Origin: an uncultured Pseudomonadales bacterium
GTDB taxonomy: Bacteria > Pseudomonadota > Gammaproteobacteria > Pseudomonadales > Pseudohongiellaceae
Assembly (NCBI GenBank): GCA_943842505.1
Contig: CALTDI010000019.1
Span: forward strand, 1-64,000
Reading direction: 5' to 3'
DNA length: 64,000 nt
Below are positions 48,376-57,000 of this stretch, piece after piece (the first letter of the stretch is position 1; the number at the start of each line of letters is the position of its first letter). A model generated the notes under the pieces. The model saw only the letters and a program-made list of their open reading frames with translations, searched no databases and had not been told where the DNA came from. The position numbers and the translations under genes are program-made.

Positions 48376-48909
48376 ATGAATAAGCTGAAATTCTATTTTC
48401 CGGTGCTCGGGTTTGTTGTTGTTGCCATAGCCCTGTGGCGCGGCCTCTATCTTGACCCAAAGACATTGCCCTCTATGTTAATCGATAAGTCGATGCCGTC
48501 TTTCGAACTCACCTCGGTGGATGGTAAGCAGGTGAGTAACGCGGATCTGCCCTCTCAAATATTCCTGCTCAATGTCTGGGGGTCGTACTGCCTGCCTTGT
48601 CTGATAGAACATCCGACTCTGATGAGGCTGACTGAAGAAGGCGACATTCCAGTGGTTGGGGTGAACTATCGTGATCAGCAGGATTTGGCGATCGATTGGT
48701 TGGAAGAGAATGGAAACCCTTTTTCTTTTAGCATCTTGGATGAGAGTGGCCGATTTGGGATAGATCTGGGCGTCTACGGTGCGCCGGAGACCTATTTGGT
48801 AGATGGGAACGGCGTCATTCGATTTCGTCACGTGAGCGTACTCGATGAAGCTGTATGGCAAGAGCAATTTCTCCCTGCTATCGCTGAACTGCTCGCCGAA
48901 GGAAGTTAG
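48376..48909 (+). CDS. ccmG: Thiol:disulfide interchange protein CcmG (DsbE)
   Basis: CcmG is a membrane-anchored thioredoxin-fold protein that reduces apocytochrome or CcmH. The 177-residue product has one N-terminal helix and the active site CLPC in NVWGSYCLPCLIEHP. GVNYRDQQDLAIDWLEENGNP and GVYGAPETYLVDGNG are family blocks, including the cis-proline before ETYL. It follows ccmF by 9 bp and precedes ccmH by 4 bp. Confidence 0.94.
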   Translation: MNKLKFYFPVLGFVVVAIALWRGLYLDPKTLPSMLIDKSMPSFELTSVDGKQVSNADLPSQIFLLNVWGSYCLPCLIEHPTLMRLTEEGDIPVVGVNYRDQQDLAIDWLEENGNPFSFSILDESGRFGIDLGVYGAPETYLVDGNGVIRFRHVSVLDEAVWQEQFLPAIAELLAEGS

Positions 48910-48913
48910 ACAG

Positions 48914-49420
48914 ATGGCAAGCTCGGTAAGCATTTCGAACTCAAAAATGCGGCTGTTTGCAATAAGCTTGCTCTTTGCGCTATGCGCACTATCCCTGCCT
49001 AGCTCATCCTATTCTCAGGTGGATACTTTTGAATTCGATACCGACGAACAGCAGCAACGCTTTCGCTCGCTCTCGGATGAGCTTAGATGCCCAATGTGCC
49101 AAAACTCTAGCCTCTCGGGTTCGTCAGGTGGTGTAGCCGAAGATCTGCGCAGAGAAATACATCGTATGATCATGGAAGGCATGAGCGACGCCGAAATAAT
49201 TCAATTTATGTTCGAGCGATATGGCGACTTTATTCTATTTCGCCCGAGGTTGACCGCGGGAACAATACTGCTCTGGTTTGGACCTTTACTCTTTTTGCTG
49301 ATAGGCGCTGTAATCGCATTCGGTATCTGGCGCAGAGCTCGAAAGATTAGCGATGATGATGCTGAGCTAGATAAGTCACAGCAAGAACGCCTACAACAGC
49401 TGTTAGGCGATAAATCATAA
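48914..49420 (+). CDS. ccmH: Cytochrome c-type biogenesis protein CcmH
   Basis: CcmH holds apocytochrome c in the heme lyase complex. The 168-residue product has a signal segment (RLFAISLLFALCALSLPS) and the LRCPMCQNSS motif with the CxxC pair. GDFILFRPRLTAGTILLWFG opens a membrane helix near the C-terminus. An upstream in-frame start exists inside ccmG, but the ATG at 48914 is at the right distance behind ccmG and gives a normal signal. Confidence 0.92.
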   Translation: MASSVSISNSKMRLFAISLLFALCALSLPSSSYSQVDTFEFDTDEQQQRFRSLSDELRCPMCQNSSLSGSSGGVAEDLRREIHRMIMEGMSDAEIIQFMFERYGDFILFRPRLTAGTILLWFGPLLFLLIGAVIAFGIWRRARKISDDDAELDKSQQERLQQLLGDKS

Positions 49421-49450
49421 TTCAAATTCAATTCTACTTGGAATAACCCC

Positions 49451-50704
49451 TTGTTCTGGATATTTACCGTAATACTCTTCGTAATCGCCGTTGGCTTTGT
49501 TCTTTTGCCATTGTGGCTGCGAAACCGTGCAGAATCGTTTACCGCGGATGCTTCGCGTAAGAACGAGAACATTGCGTTATTTCATGAGCGCAGCGACGAT
49601 CTCGAGAATGAACTGGCGTCGGGGAATCTAGATCAATCTGAATTTGATGTGCTTATTCTTGAATTACAGCAAAGCCTGTTATCAGATGTTTCCGAAGAAG
49701 AGATCGCAAGCGAAAAGAAGCCCAAGGCCAAGAAAGCTGGCGGTGCCAAGTCTGGCGCCTATAACCTGATTATCCCCTTGGTTCTTTGTCTTCTGATGCC
49801 CGCTGCAGCCTATACCTTATATGGCGAGTGGGGGTACAAGCGCGACGTGGAATTGATGGGCCTGTTTCAGCGCACCGTAAATAATCGCGATAATCCGCAA
49901 GAGTCGCAGAATCTTATTGTAAGCCTGGGCGAGGTGGTTCAGGCCGATGACGACCGACCATGGGCCTGGTATTTCCTGGCTGAAAATTTCGCCAGTATCG
50001 GTATGTTTACAGAGGCAGAAATAGCGTATACCCAATCTGCCGGGCGCATGGACGAAACACCAGAGAAGGCATTGGTGCTCGGTAGAGTAGCAATGGCAAA
50101 ATATATTCTTGCCGACTTTAACTTTACCGAGGGTGTACTCGAGGTCATAGAACAGGCTCGCGCGATTAATCCGAATGAGATGTCGATACTGCAGCTTATC
50201 GCCGCCGATGCCGAGGAGCGTGAAGATTTTGAGACAGCTATCGAGTATTGGCGATTGATCATTCAAAATAACCCGAACAGTGAGCAGGCACAGGTTCTTC
50301 GTCGTAGCATTGCTGTAGCACAACAGCGGCTAGCTGGGCAGGGACAAGATGGGGCTGTTGGTCCTACCATAGAGATTAATCTTTCGCTCGCAGAAGGCTT
50401 GGATCTCGATGAGAATCTGCGAGTTTTCGTCGCGGTACGCAATGCGGCACAGGAGGGCTTGCCTCCCTTGGCAGCTATCGATCTTACGGTTGCCGATCTG
50501 CCCGCGAACATTCAATTAGATAATACCTATGCAGTGGGGCCATTCAATATTTCATCTGCAGATACGGTTTTTGTTTCAGCCTCAGTCTCGTTTTCTGGAT
50601 CGGCGACACCGAGCTCCGGAGACTATCGCTCTCAGTCAGACAATTTCGCGCATAACGGCCAGCGAGCTGTTATTAGCCTGGAAATAGCCGATCGAATACC
50701 GTAA
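49451..50704 (+). CDS. ccmI: Cytochrome c biogenesis protein CcmI-like (TPR)
   Basis: CcmI is the apocytochrome chaperone of the Ccm system. The 417-residue product begins with a membrane helix (FWIFTVILFVIAVGFVLLPL), a cytoplasmic segment and a second helix (LIIPLVLCLLMPAAAYTLYG). TPR repeats follow around residues 150-280 and then a C-terminal domain rich in beta strands. The family layout is the same. The start codon appears to be TTG with a weak ribosome binding site, so the exact start is uncertain. It closes the ccm cluster. Confidence 0.85.
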   Translation: MFWIFTVILFVIAVGFVLLPLWLRNRAESFTADASRKNENIALFHERSDDLENELASGNLDQSEFDVLILELQQSLLSDVSEEEIASEKKPKAKKAGGAKSGAYNLIIPLVLCLLMPAAAYTLYGEWGYKRDVELMGLFQRTVNNRDNPQESQNLIVSLGEVVQADDDRPWAWYFLAENFASIGMFTEAEIAYTQSAGRMDETPEKALVLGRVAMAKYILADFNFTEGVLEVIEQARAINPNEMSILQLIAADAEEREDFETAIEYWRLIIQNNPNSEQAQVLRRSIAVAQQRLAGQGQDGAVGPTIEINLSLAEGLDLDENLRVFVAVRNAAQEGLPPLAAIDLTVADLPANIQLDNTYAVGPFNISSADTVFVSASVSFSGSATPSSGDYRSQSDNFAHNGQRAVISLEIADRIP

Positions 50705-50742
50705 TTGATTGCTGATAGGCGTATCAGTTAGGCAGAGTAAAA

Positions 50743-51369
50743 ATGTATTGGGCTGAATTTTTAACTATTGCCGTTGCGCATCTCTTTGCCGTCGCCTCTC
50801 CCGGTCCCGATTTTGCCGTAGTTTTACGTCAGAGTGTTCTCGGTGGTTCTCGTACTGGCATATGGACGAGTCTTGGTGTGGGCAGTGCTATTCTGTTGCA
50901 CGTGGCTTACTGCCTGCTAGGCGTCGCGCTGTTGCTGGCCCAATCACCGTCACTTTTCAATACAATGAAGCTCATCGCGGCGGCCTATCTATTTTTCTTG
51001 GGAGTCCAGTCGATACGGGCCTCATTTGGCTCGCCGCAGACAGGGGCGAGCTCTCCTGAGGCGGTAATTTTATCTCCGCGTCGAGCCTTTGCGCTGGGGT
51101 TCTTAACCAACGGACTAAATCCTAAAGCCACACTTTTCTTTCTCGCACTGTTTACGGTGGTAATCGACCCGAATACCCCGCTAACTATTCAACTTTTCTA
51201 CGGCTTTTATCTCGCACTCGCGACGTTTATTTGGTTTGCCGCTCTTTCTATTGTCCTTGGCAGGCCCCGAATTCGGGAGTTTGTGCTGCGCTCGGGGGCA
51301 TGGTTAGAGCGGGGTATGGGCGCGATCTTGATATTCCTCGCTCTACAGATAGCACTCAATGCCAGCTGA
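50743..51369 (+). CDS. LysE family translocator (RhtB type)
   Basis: The 208-residue product is an inner-membrane exporter of amino acids or related solutes. It has about six helices and begins with the family pattern SPGPDFAVVLRQSVLGGSRTG. GFLTNGLNPKATLFFLALF follows near residue 120. The substrate is unknown. It follows ccmI by 38 bp and is separated from moaA by about 100 bp. Confidence 0.9.
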   Translation: MYWAEFLTIAVAHLFAVASPGPDFAVVLRQSVLGGSRTGIWTSLGVGSAILLHVAYCLLGVALLLAQSPSLFNTMKLIAAAYLFFLGVQSIRASFGSPQTGASSPEAVILSPRRAFALGFLTNGLNPKATLFFLALFTVVIDPNTPLTIQLFYGFYLALATFIWFAALSIVLGRPRIREFVLRSGAWLERGMGAILIFLALQIALNAS

Positions 51370-51475
51370 GCCTGTATCGGAGCGGCAGGGCCGGATCTTT
51401 ACCCCATTCGAATCGCTAGAGTGATCAGTGCAATTCGCCCATATTCTGCGGTATAGTTGCGCTCGGAGAATTCAT

Positions 51476-52483
51476 ATGACAGAAAACAAGCAGGTGACAG
51501 AGCTAGTCGATAAGTTCGGTAGGCGGGTGGATTATATCCGTCTGTCCGTTACCGATCGTTGTGACTTTCGCTGTGTCTATTGTATGACCGAGGACATGAC
51601 TTTCCTTCCTCGGGATCAGATTCTTTCATTGGAAGAGTTGTACCGTGTGGCCAAGGCTTTCACGGAGTTGGGCGTAAAGAAGATTAGGCTCACGGGCGGC
51701 GAGCCAATGGTGCGCACAGACGTGATGTCGCTAATCGAACAACTCGGTGCGCTTCCTGGTCTTGAAGAATTGCTATTAACCACCAATGGTGCTCAACTTG
51801 AAAAGTATGCTTTGCCGCTGAAGGCTGCAGGTGTAAATAGAGTTAATATCAGTATCGATAGTTTGGATGCCGATCGTTTTAAGCGCATATCGAGGGTTGG
51901 GAAACTGGACAAGGTGTTAGCCGGAATCGATGCGGCTAAGGCTGCCGGCTTCGAGCGAATACGACTGAACTCAGTTGTCATGAAGGGCTACAACGAAGAT
52001 GAAGTTTTAGATTTGGCTGACTATGCCATCGAACGCGATATCGACATCGCTTTTATCGAAGAGATGCCGCTGGGCGAAGCCTCAGATCATGCGCGAGAAG
52101 ATACAACCTGCAGTAACGCCTGGGTAAGAGAAAAAATTGCTGAGAAATATCAGCTTGTAGACAGTGCAGAAACTACCGCGGGCCCTTCACGTTATGTAAA
52201 AATTGCCGATCGTAAGAGTCGTATAGGGTTTATTTCGCCGGTTACACACAATTTCTGTGAGGATTGTAATCGCGTGAGAGTGACGGTGGAGGGGCGATTA
52301 TTGCTGTGTCTAGGTAATGAGCATTCGGTGGATCTGCGAGGCTTATTGCGTGATCCAGGCAATGACGATACCGTGCTCAAGCAGGCCCTGATTGATTCTA
52401 TGGAGATAAAGCCAGAGCGTCATTTTTTCTACGATAAAGACCACGCCCAGCCGGTTCGCCTCATGAACATGACCGGGGGCTAA
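51476..52483 (+). CDS. moaA: GTP 3',8-cyclase MoaA
   Basis: MoaA carries out the first step of molybdenum cofactor synthesis with MoaC. The 335-residue product has the radical-SAM motif CDFRCVYC near residue 28, LTGGEPMVR and the second FeS motif [20 protein letters not shown] near residue 260. It ends in the GG that stimulates activity. An upstream in-frame start (51428) is less likely, because the ATG at 51476 has GGAGA just upstream. MoaB follows, so this is a short moa operon. Confidence 0.95.
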   Translation: MTENKQVTELVDKFGRRVDYIRLSVTDRCDFRCVYCMTEDMTFLPRDQILSLEELYRVAKAFTELGVKKIRLTGGEPMVRTDVMSLIEQLGALPGLEELLLTTNGAQLEKYALPLKAAGVNRVNISIDSLDADRFKRISRVGKLDKVLAGIDAAKAAGFERIRLNSVVMKGYNEDEVLDLADYAIERDIDIAFIEEMPLGEASDHAREDTTCSNAWVREKIAEKYQLVDSAETTAGPSRYVKIADRKSRIGFISPVTHNFCEDCNRVRVTVEGRLLLCLGNEHSVDLRGLLRDPGNDDTVLKQALIDSMEIKPERHFFYDKDHAQPVRLMNMTGG

Positions 52484-52551
52484 GCCCGGATCTTTGTGCC
52501 TTTCGTGTTACTTGTATCAGAAGTGTAATTAACAATTTTAGAGAGCTCTAA

Positions 52552-53055
52552 ATGTCTTCCCTAATGCCATTAAATATTGCTGTTGTGACGGTCTCCGATA
52601 CGCGCACAGTCGAAACAGATAAATCCGGAGCAGTGTTAGTCGAGAGGCTAGAGGGCGCCGGGCATCAACTTTATGCCAAAACTATCGTCAAAGATGATAT
52701 TTCTTCGCTTCGATCAGAAGTCTCTGCGCTGATTGCTGACACCAAAGTTCAGGCTATCTTGCTAACCGGTGGCACCGGCTTTACCGCCAGGGATAATACT
52801 GTTGCGGCGATTAGTCCTTTATTAGATACGCCAATAGAGGGCTTCGGAGAGCTGTTTAGGCAGCTATCCTACGAGGAGATAGGCAGTTCCACGATACAGT
52901 CGCGCGCCTTCGCGGGGATGGTTAATGGAGCGATAGTGTTTTGTGTGCCCGGATCGCCGGGAGCCTGCGCGACGGCTTGGGACAAGATCATTTCGGAGCA
53001 GCTGGATAGCCGTCACAAGCCTTGTAACTTCACTGATAAGCTACGTAAAGTCTAG
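52552..53055 (+). CDS. moaB: Molybdenum cofactor biosynthesis protein MoaB
   Basis: The 167-residue product is of the MoaB/Mog family that binds and adenylylates molybdopterin. VVTVSDTRTVETDKSGA near the start, LLTGGTGFTARDNTV near residue 80 and GMVNGAIVFCVPGSPGA near residue 125 are all present. It lies 68 bp downstream of moaA. No moaC, moaD or moaE is in the window. Confidence 0.94.
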   Translation: MSSLMPLNIAVVTVSDTRTVETDKSGAVLVERLEGAGHQLYAKTIVKDDISSLRSEVSALIADTKVQAILLTGGTGFTARDNTVAAISPLLDTPIEGFGELFRQLSYEEIGSSTIQSRAFAGMVNGAIVFCVPGSPGACATAWDKIISEQLDSRHKPCNFTDKLRKV

Positions 53056-53127
53056 GGAGTGGGCTCTAGCCTCTGGGTTTAATAAGGGGTGGGCCGGGGC
53101 AGGGGTTTTGGCAGGCCACATAAAAAA

Positions 53128-53160
53128 ACACCAGTCTAAATCTGTTATTTAAACTGGTGT
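53128..53160 (-). terminator. Rho-independent terminator for the small membrane-peptide gene
   Basis: The arms ACACCAGTCTAAA and TTTAAACTGGTGT pair with one mismatch around a 7-nt loop. On the reverse strand the stem is followed by TTTTTTT, which fits a terminator for reverse-strand transcription. This supports a real transcript from the small gene at 53219-53332. Confidence 0.7.
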
Positions 53161-53218
53161 TCAGTTAGTGCGTAAATCAACTAAAGGGCTCTGCATAAAG
53201 CCTCCTATTCGAAATAGT

Positions 53219-53332
53219 TTATACGGCTGCGTATACGATCGCGGCTGGCACTGCTAATGCAGCTATTACCAGTAGTAAACTGATAACTGTCGCTTCGATA
53301 ACGGGCCGTACTCGTGTGAGTGCCTTGCTCAT
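53219..53332 (-). CDS. Predicted 37-residue single-helix membrane peptide
   Basis: An ATG with AGGAGA 5 bp upstream opens a frame of 37 codons, ending in TAA. The product starts MSKALTRVRP and continues with one hydrophobic helix (VISLLLVIAALAVPAAIVYA). The basic N-terminus suggests an N-in orientation. The frame, ribosome binding site and downstream terminator together make a gene likely. I do not recognise a family. Small membrane peptides of this size often associate with a larger membrane complex, but no partner is shown here. Confidence 0.6.
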   Translation of the reverse strand: MSKALTRVRPVIEATVISLLLVIAALAVPAAIVYAAV

Positions 53333-53760
53333 TACTGTCTCCTAAGTTTGCTGGTTAGTTCAGAGTTGATTGGTCTCCCTCTCAACAACGGGACGTATAG
53401 TAACACATTATGAGATGATGTGTAACATTTAGCTGAAATTATATCTATAACGGGGAATACAGTAACAAATTAAATTGTTCTATATAAATACTATATATAT
53501 CAATTAGTTAATCAATTAATTTTGCTTAGAATTGCTTGAATAGGGTGTGTTTGTCTCCAGTGATTAGTAACAAAAATCTTCTAAATCACTGAAATATTAT
53601 GGTAATAACATATGTAACCTTGGGTAACAAAATGACTTTCTGTGGCAGAGAAGCTGCTCAGCTGTGGGGTAGCGACTCGCTGACACAGGGTTGGTTGTAG
53701 TGGCCAGCTTGTCTTACACTAGCTCACCGCCATCCGCTCAATCAAAAATAGGGAATAGTA
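53333..53760. other. AT-rich spacer with repeated GTAACA motifs
   Basis: The spacer between the small gene and xthA is AT-rich. GTAACA occurs five times (53400, 53422, 53462, 53567 and 53624) and GTAACC once (53614). Near 53403-53423, ACACAT and ATGTGT form a short inverted repeat. The promoter of the small gene must lie at the left side and that of xthA at the right. Confidence 0.45.
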
Positions 53761-54528
53761 ATGCGCATCATGACATTCAACTGCAACGGAATTAGGGCTG
53801 CAGCGAGAAAGGGGTTCTTCGACTGGCTACCGGAGGCGGATGCCGATGTGGTCTGTCTGCAGGAAACCAAGGCGCAAATAGATCAACTCAGCGACCCCGT
53901 CTTCCACCCCGAGGGCTATCACTGTCATTACTACGATGCCGTGAAGAAAGGCTATTCGGGTACGGCGCTGTTCTCACGTGAGAAGCCCAAAAAGATCAAG
54001 AGGGGGCTTGGCTTCGAGCTAGCCGATACGGAAGGGCGCTATATTGAGGCAGACTTCGATGGCTTAAGTGTCGCGTCACTGTATCTGCCCTCGGGTTCTA
54101 GCAGTGACGAGCGGCAGGCGCGAAAAGTCAGCTTTATGGGTGACTACATGAAGCACATGAAAAAACTGAGGAAGAACAAGCGCGAGATTGTGGTCTGTGC
54201 AGATTGGAATATCTGCCACAAGGAAATCGACCTGAAAAATTGGCGAGCAAACAGAAAGAATTCCGGTTTCCTGCCCGAGGAACGGGAGTGGCTGGATGTT
54301 CTTTACGACAAGGTAGGCTATGTAGACGCGTTCCGCGTTGTAAACGAAGGGGCCGACCAGTACTCCTGGTGGTCAAATCGCGGGCAGGCCAGGGCTAATA
54401 ACGTTGGGTGGCGACTGGATTATCAGGTGGTTACTGAGGAGATTGCCAAACAGGTTAGGTCCGCCGACATTTACACGGCGCAAAATTTTTCAGATCATGC
54501 GCCAGTTATTCTAGAATACGCGATGTAG
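53761..54528 (+). CDS. xthA: Exodeoxyribonuclease III
   Basis: Exonuclease III is an AP endonuclease and 3' exonuclease. The 255-residue product starts MRIMTFNCNGIRAAARKGFF and shows the metal and catalytic motifs VCLQETKAQ, CADWNICHKEIDLKN and DYQVVTEEI. The ending SDHAPVILEY holds the catalytic histidine. The length fits the family. Confidence 0.95.
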   Translation: MRIMTFNCNGIRAAARKGFFDWLPEADADVVCLQETKAQIDQLSDPVFHPEGYHCHYYDAVKKGYSGTALFSREKPKKIKRGLGFELADTEGRYIEADFDGLSVASLYLPSGSSSDERQARKVSFMGDYMKHMKKLRKNKREIVVCADWNICHKEIDLKNWRANRKNSGFLPEEREWLDVLYDKVGYVDAFRVVNEGADQYSWWSNRGQARANNVGWRLDYQVVTEEIAKQVRSADIYTAQNFSDHAPVILEYAM

Positions 54529-54581
54529 ATTGCTCAGAATCATGAGCCCTCACAGATTGTCCACTTGGATGGAGTAGAAGG

Positions 54582-55196
54582 ATGAAGTTCAAAACACGCT
54601 ACGTGAAGTGCCTTAAATGTACTCGGCAGTTATTACTGGCAATTGCACTTTCGATTGTTAGCATTAACGCAATCGCGCAACCGCTGCGAGCTGTTATCGA
54701 TACATCGAAAGGTGAGATCGTAGTGCAATTTAATGACAGGGCGGCACCGACCACCGTTGCCAATTTTGCTAATCTAGCAATGCGTGGTTTCTACGATGGT
54801 TTGACGTTTCACCGTGTGGAGAGAAACTTCATGGTTCAGGGCGGCGACCCAAGAGGTGATGGTACTGGCGGGCCCGGTTATAAGTTTGCCGGGGAGATAA
54901 TACTGCACCACAATCAGCCGGGAATCATTTCAATGGCGAACTCTGGGCCAGGTAGCGATGGCAGCCAATTCTTTCTGACGCATCTTGCGACACCGCATCT
55001 GAACGGCAAGCACTCTGTTTTCGGAAAGGTAGTGAGCGGTATGCCGGTAGTGAATCAATTACGGCGCAGAGACATCATAAACAGTATAACGATCGAGGGT
55101 GATGTCAGTGGCTTATTCGAGCGCAGGCGCGCGCGTCTCGATGAATGGAACGCGATTCTTGATGCCGAATTTCCTGATCTAAAACCTGCGATGTGA
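54582..55196 (+). CDS. Cyclophilin-type peptidylprolyl isomerase
   Basis: The 204-residue product has a signal peptide (QLLLAIALSIVSINAIAQ), so it is periplasmic. The cyclophilin core is uninterrupted: VIDTSKGEIVVQFNDRAAP, LTFHRVERNFMVQGGDPRGDG, GIISMANSGPGSDGSQFFL and LNGKHSVFGKVVSGM. A C-terminal extension of about 30 residues follows. It is the second secreted cyclophilin in this window. Confidence 0.92.
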   Translation: MKFKTRYVKCLKCTRQLLLAIALSIVSINAIAQPLRAVIDTSKGEIVVQFNDRAAPTTVANFANLAMRGFYDGLTFHRVERNFMVQGGDPRGDGTGGPGYKFAGEIILHHNQPGIISMANSGPGSDGSQFFLTHLATPHLNGKHSVFGKVVSGMPVVNQLRRRDIINSITIEGDVSGLFERRRARLDEWNAILDAEFPDLKPAM

Positions 55197-55252
55197 GCCG
55201 GCAAGAGGCGAGGGTTGATCGTGGGTGAAGTCTTTAGCGTCTGGGTCTGTGC

Positions 55253-55549
55253 CTAGAATACCCGCTTAAAGGGCTTTACGGTAACGCGCTCATAGACACC
55301 GGCTTCCACGTAAGGGTCCGCATCGGCCCAGGCCTGTGCCTGTTCCAGGCTGTCAAATTCCGCGACGACAAGGCTGCCAATAAACCCAGCCTCTCCAGGG
55401 TCCGTTGAGTCTATTGCGGGGTGAGGGCCGGCTAATAATAGACGGTCCTGATCTGCGAGATTCTCGAGTCGCGCTAAGTGCGCGGGTCGTGATGCTTTGC
55501 GTTTAGCCAAGCTGTTAGCTATATCTTCGCTTATGATCGCATAGTGCAT
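55253..55549 (-). CDS. yciI: YciI family protein
   Basis: The 98-residue product has the YciI fold motifs: [13 protein letters not shown] at the start, [20 protein letters not shown] with the conserved His near residue 23, and [19 protein letters not shown]. YciI-like proteins have proposed dehalogenase or lyase-like activity, but the substrate is not known. It is coupled with yciB, ending the short operon (yciB then yciI on this strand). Confidence 0.88.
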   Translation of the reverse strand: MHYAIISEDIANSLAKRKASRPAHLARLENLADQDRLLLAGPHPAIDSTDPGEAGFIGSLVVAEFDSLEQAQAWADADPYVEAGVYERVTVKPFKRVF

Positions 55550-55558
55550 CTTTTCCCC

Positions 55559-56170
55559 CTAGGTGGATTCTTCTTTAGTTTTTTCTTTCTCGACTTCGTC
55601 TTCTACCTCGATGTATTTCGCCAGTATCGGCATCTGCGCAAATACAAACCCAAAAGTAAGAATCAGGTTTCCGAAAACCTTGAATTTTATCCAGAGGTCT
55701 TCGCTGAGAGTAAACGCCACGATTAAGTTGATAGCTCCCAGAACAATAAAATAAAAGATCCACATCGTGTTTAGCTTGTACCAGACTTCTTTCGGTGCGC
55801 TTATCGCATGTCCCATCATATGTTCTATGGCGGGCTTGTCCCCGAAGAAGCGTGAAGCGAGGAATACAGTAGCAAATATCCAATTCACTATTGGAGCCTT
55901 CCATTTTAAAAAGTCAGTGTTTCTGAAGATGATGGTCGGTATGCAAAAAAGCACTACCGCGACCAGTGTGATCCACTGAAACTTGTCTAATCTTTTCTGG
56001 TAGACGAATAGAGAGCCATATACCAATATGGAAGCGACGAGCAGGAATTCGGCGGCAGAGAACACCCCGCCGATGCTGTGATCAAAGCCGGCAATATTGA
56101 TCGCGCGCTCGTCCATTGCCCACACGCTAAAGAACACTAGTAGTGGGATGTAGTCTATAAATTGCTTCAT
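55559..56170 (-). CDS. yciB: Inner-membrane-spanning protein YciB (septation protein A)
   Basis: YciB/IspZ is an inner-membrane protein implicated in cell-envelope and septation balance. The 203-residue product has five membrane helices and starts MKQFIDYIPLLVFFSVWAMD. TLVAVVLFCIPTIIFRNTDFLKWKAPIVNW lies across the middle and a charged Glu/Lys tail ends it. The family length is about 180; the tail adds some residues. Confidence 0.9.
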   Translation of the reverse strand: MKQFIDYIPLLVFFSVWAMDERAINIAGFDHSIGGVFSAAEFLLVASILVYGSLFVYQKRLDKFQWITLVAVVLFCIPTIIFRNTDFLKWKAPIVNWIFATVFLASRFFGDKPAIEHMMGHAISAPKEVWYKLNTMWIFYFIVLGAINLIVAFTLSEDLWIKFKVFGNLILTFGFVFAQMPILAKYIEVEDEVEKEKTKEEST

Positions 56171-56314
56171 TCGGGAATGTCTCGAAAATGCTGAACGCGG
56201 TCATGGTAATCGATTTGCAGAAAGGTGTCTGCTTTTGTAAGTCAATGTAATAGAATCACGTGTTTTTGATCGTCTGGGCTGGCTCGTCGAGAGAGTCGCT
56301 GGGTATGTGAATAC

Positions 56315-56935
56315 ATGACCGAATTCTTGCAGGTACATCCTTCCAATCCGGAAGATAGGATCATCAAGCAGGTGGTGAAGGCGCTGCTTGCCGGCGGTGT
56401 TATCGTCTATCCTACAGATTCAACCTATGCGCTAGGCTGTCATATAGGTGATAAAAATGCGCTCGATCGTATCCGCCGTATTCGTCAACTGGGGAGCAAG
56501 CACAATTTCACCCTGGTGTGTAAGGATCTATCGTCTATTTCTAGCTATGCTCAGGTACACAATAGCGCCTACCGCATACTAAAGGCTTATACGCCCGGGC
56601 CTTATACTTTTATTCTAAAGGCAACGCCGGAAGTTCCGCGCAGGCTGCAACACCCCAAACGGAAAACTATAGGCCTGCGGGTGCCGGATAACGCAGTGGC
56701 GCAGGCTATCCTGGAGAAGCTGGGCGAGCCAATTATGAGCACCAGTCTCATTCTCCCGGACGAGGAGGAGATGTTGCTGGACCCGTATGAGATGCGATCG
56801 AAAATAGGCAAGCTTGTGGATCTGATCGTAGATGGCGGGCCGTGCGGAATCGAGCCGACCACAATGATCGACTTAGTCGATGGTGTGCCCGAGGTCGTTC
56901 GCGAAGGTAAGGGCGATTCAGAACCTTTTCTGTAG
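56315..56935 (+). CDS. yciO: YciO/Sua5-family protein, threonylcarbamoyladenylate synthase-like
   Basis: Sua5/YrdC/YciO proteins bind ATP and threonine; YrdC and Sua5 make threonylcarbamoyl-AMP for the t6A tRNA modification. The 206-residue product has the YrdC-like core (VIVYPTDSTYALGCHIGDKNA, RHNFTL-like KHNFTLVCKDLSS, TPGPYTFILKAT and RLQHPKRKTIGLRVPDN). The pattern is that of YciO rather than TsaC. The exact function of YciO is unsettled. Confidence 0.9.
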   Translation: MTEFLQVHPSNPEDRIIKQVVKALLAGGVIVYPTDSTYALGCHIGDKNALDRIRRIRQLGSKHNFTLVCKDLSSISSYAQVHNSAYRILKAYTPGPYTFILKATPEVPRRLQHPKRKTIGLRVPDNAVAQAILEKLGEPIMSTSLILPDEEEMLLDPYEMRSKIGKLVDLIVDGGPCGIEPTTMIDLVDGVPEVVREGKGDSEPFL

Positions 56936-57000
56936 CCGTCGTTTTGCAGGTTATAATCCCAAGTAAATAGAAGAATATTAGATAAGTTAAGGAGAGCAAG

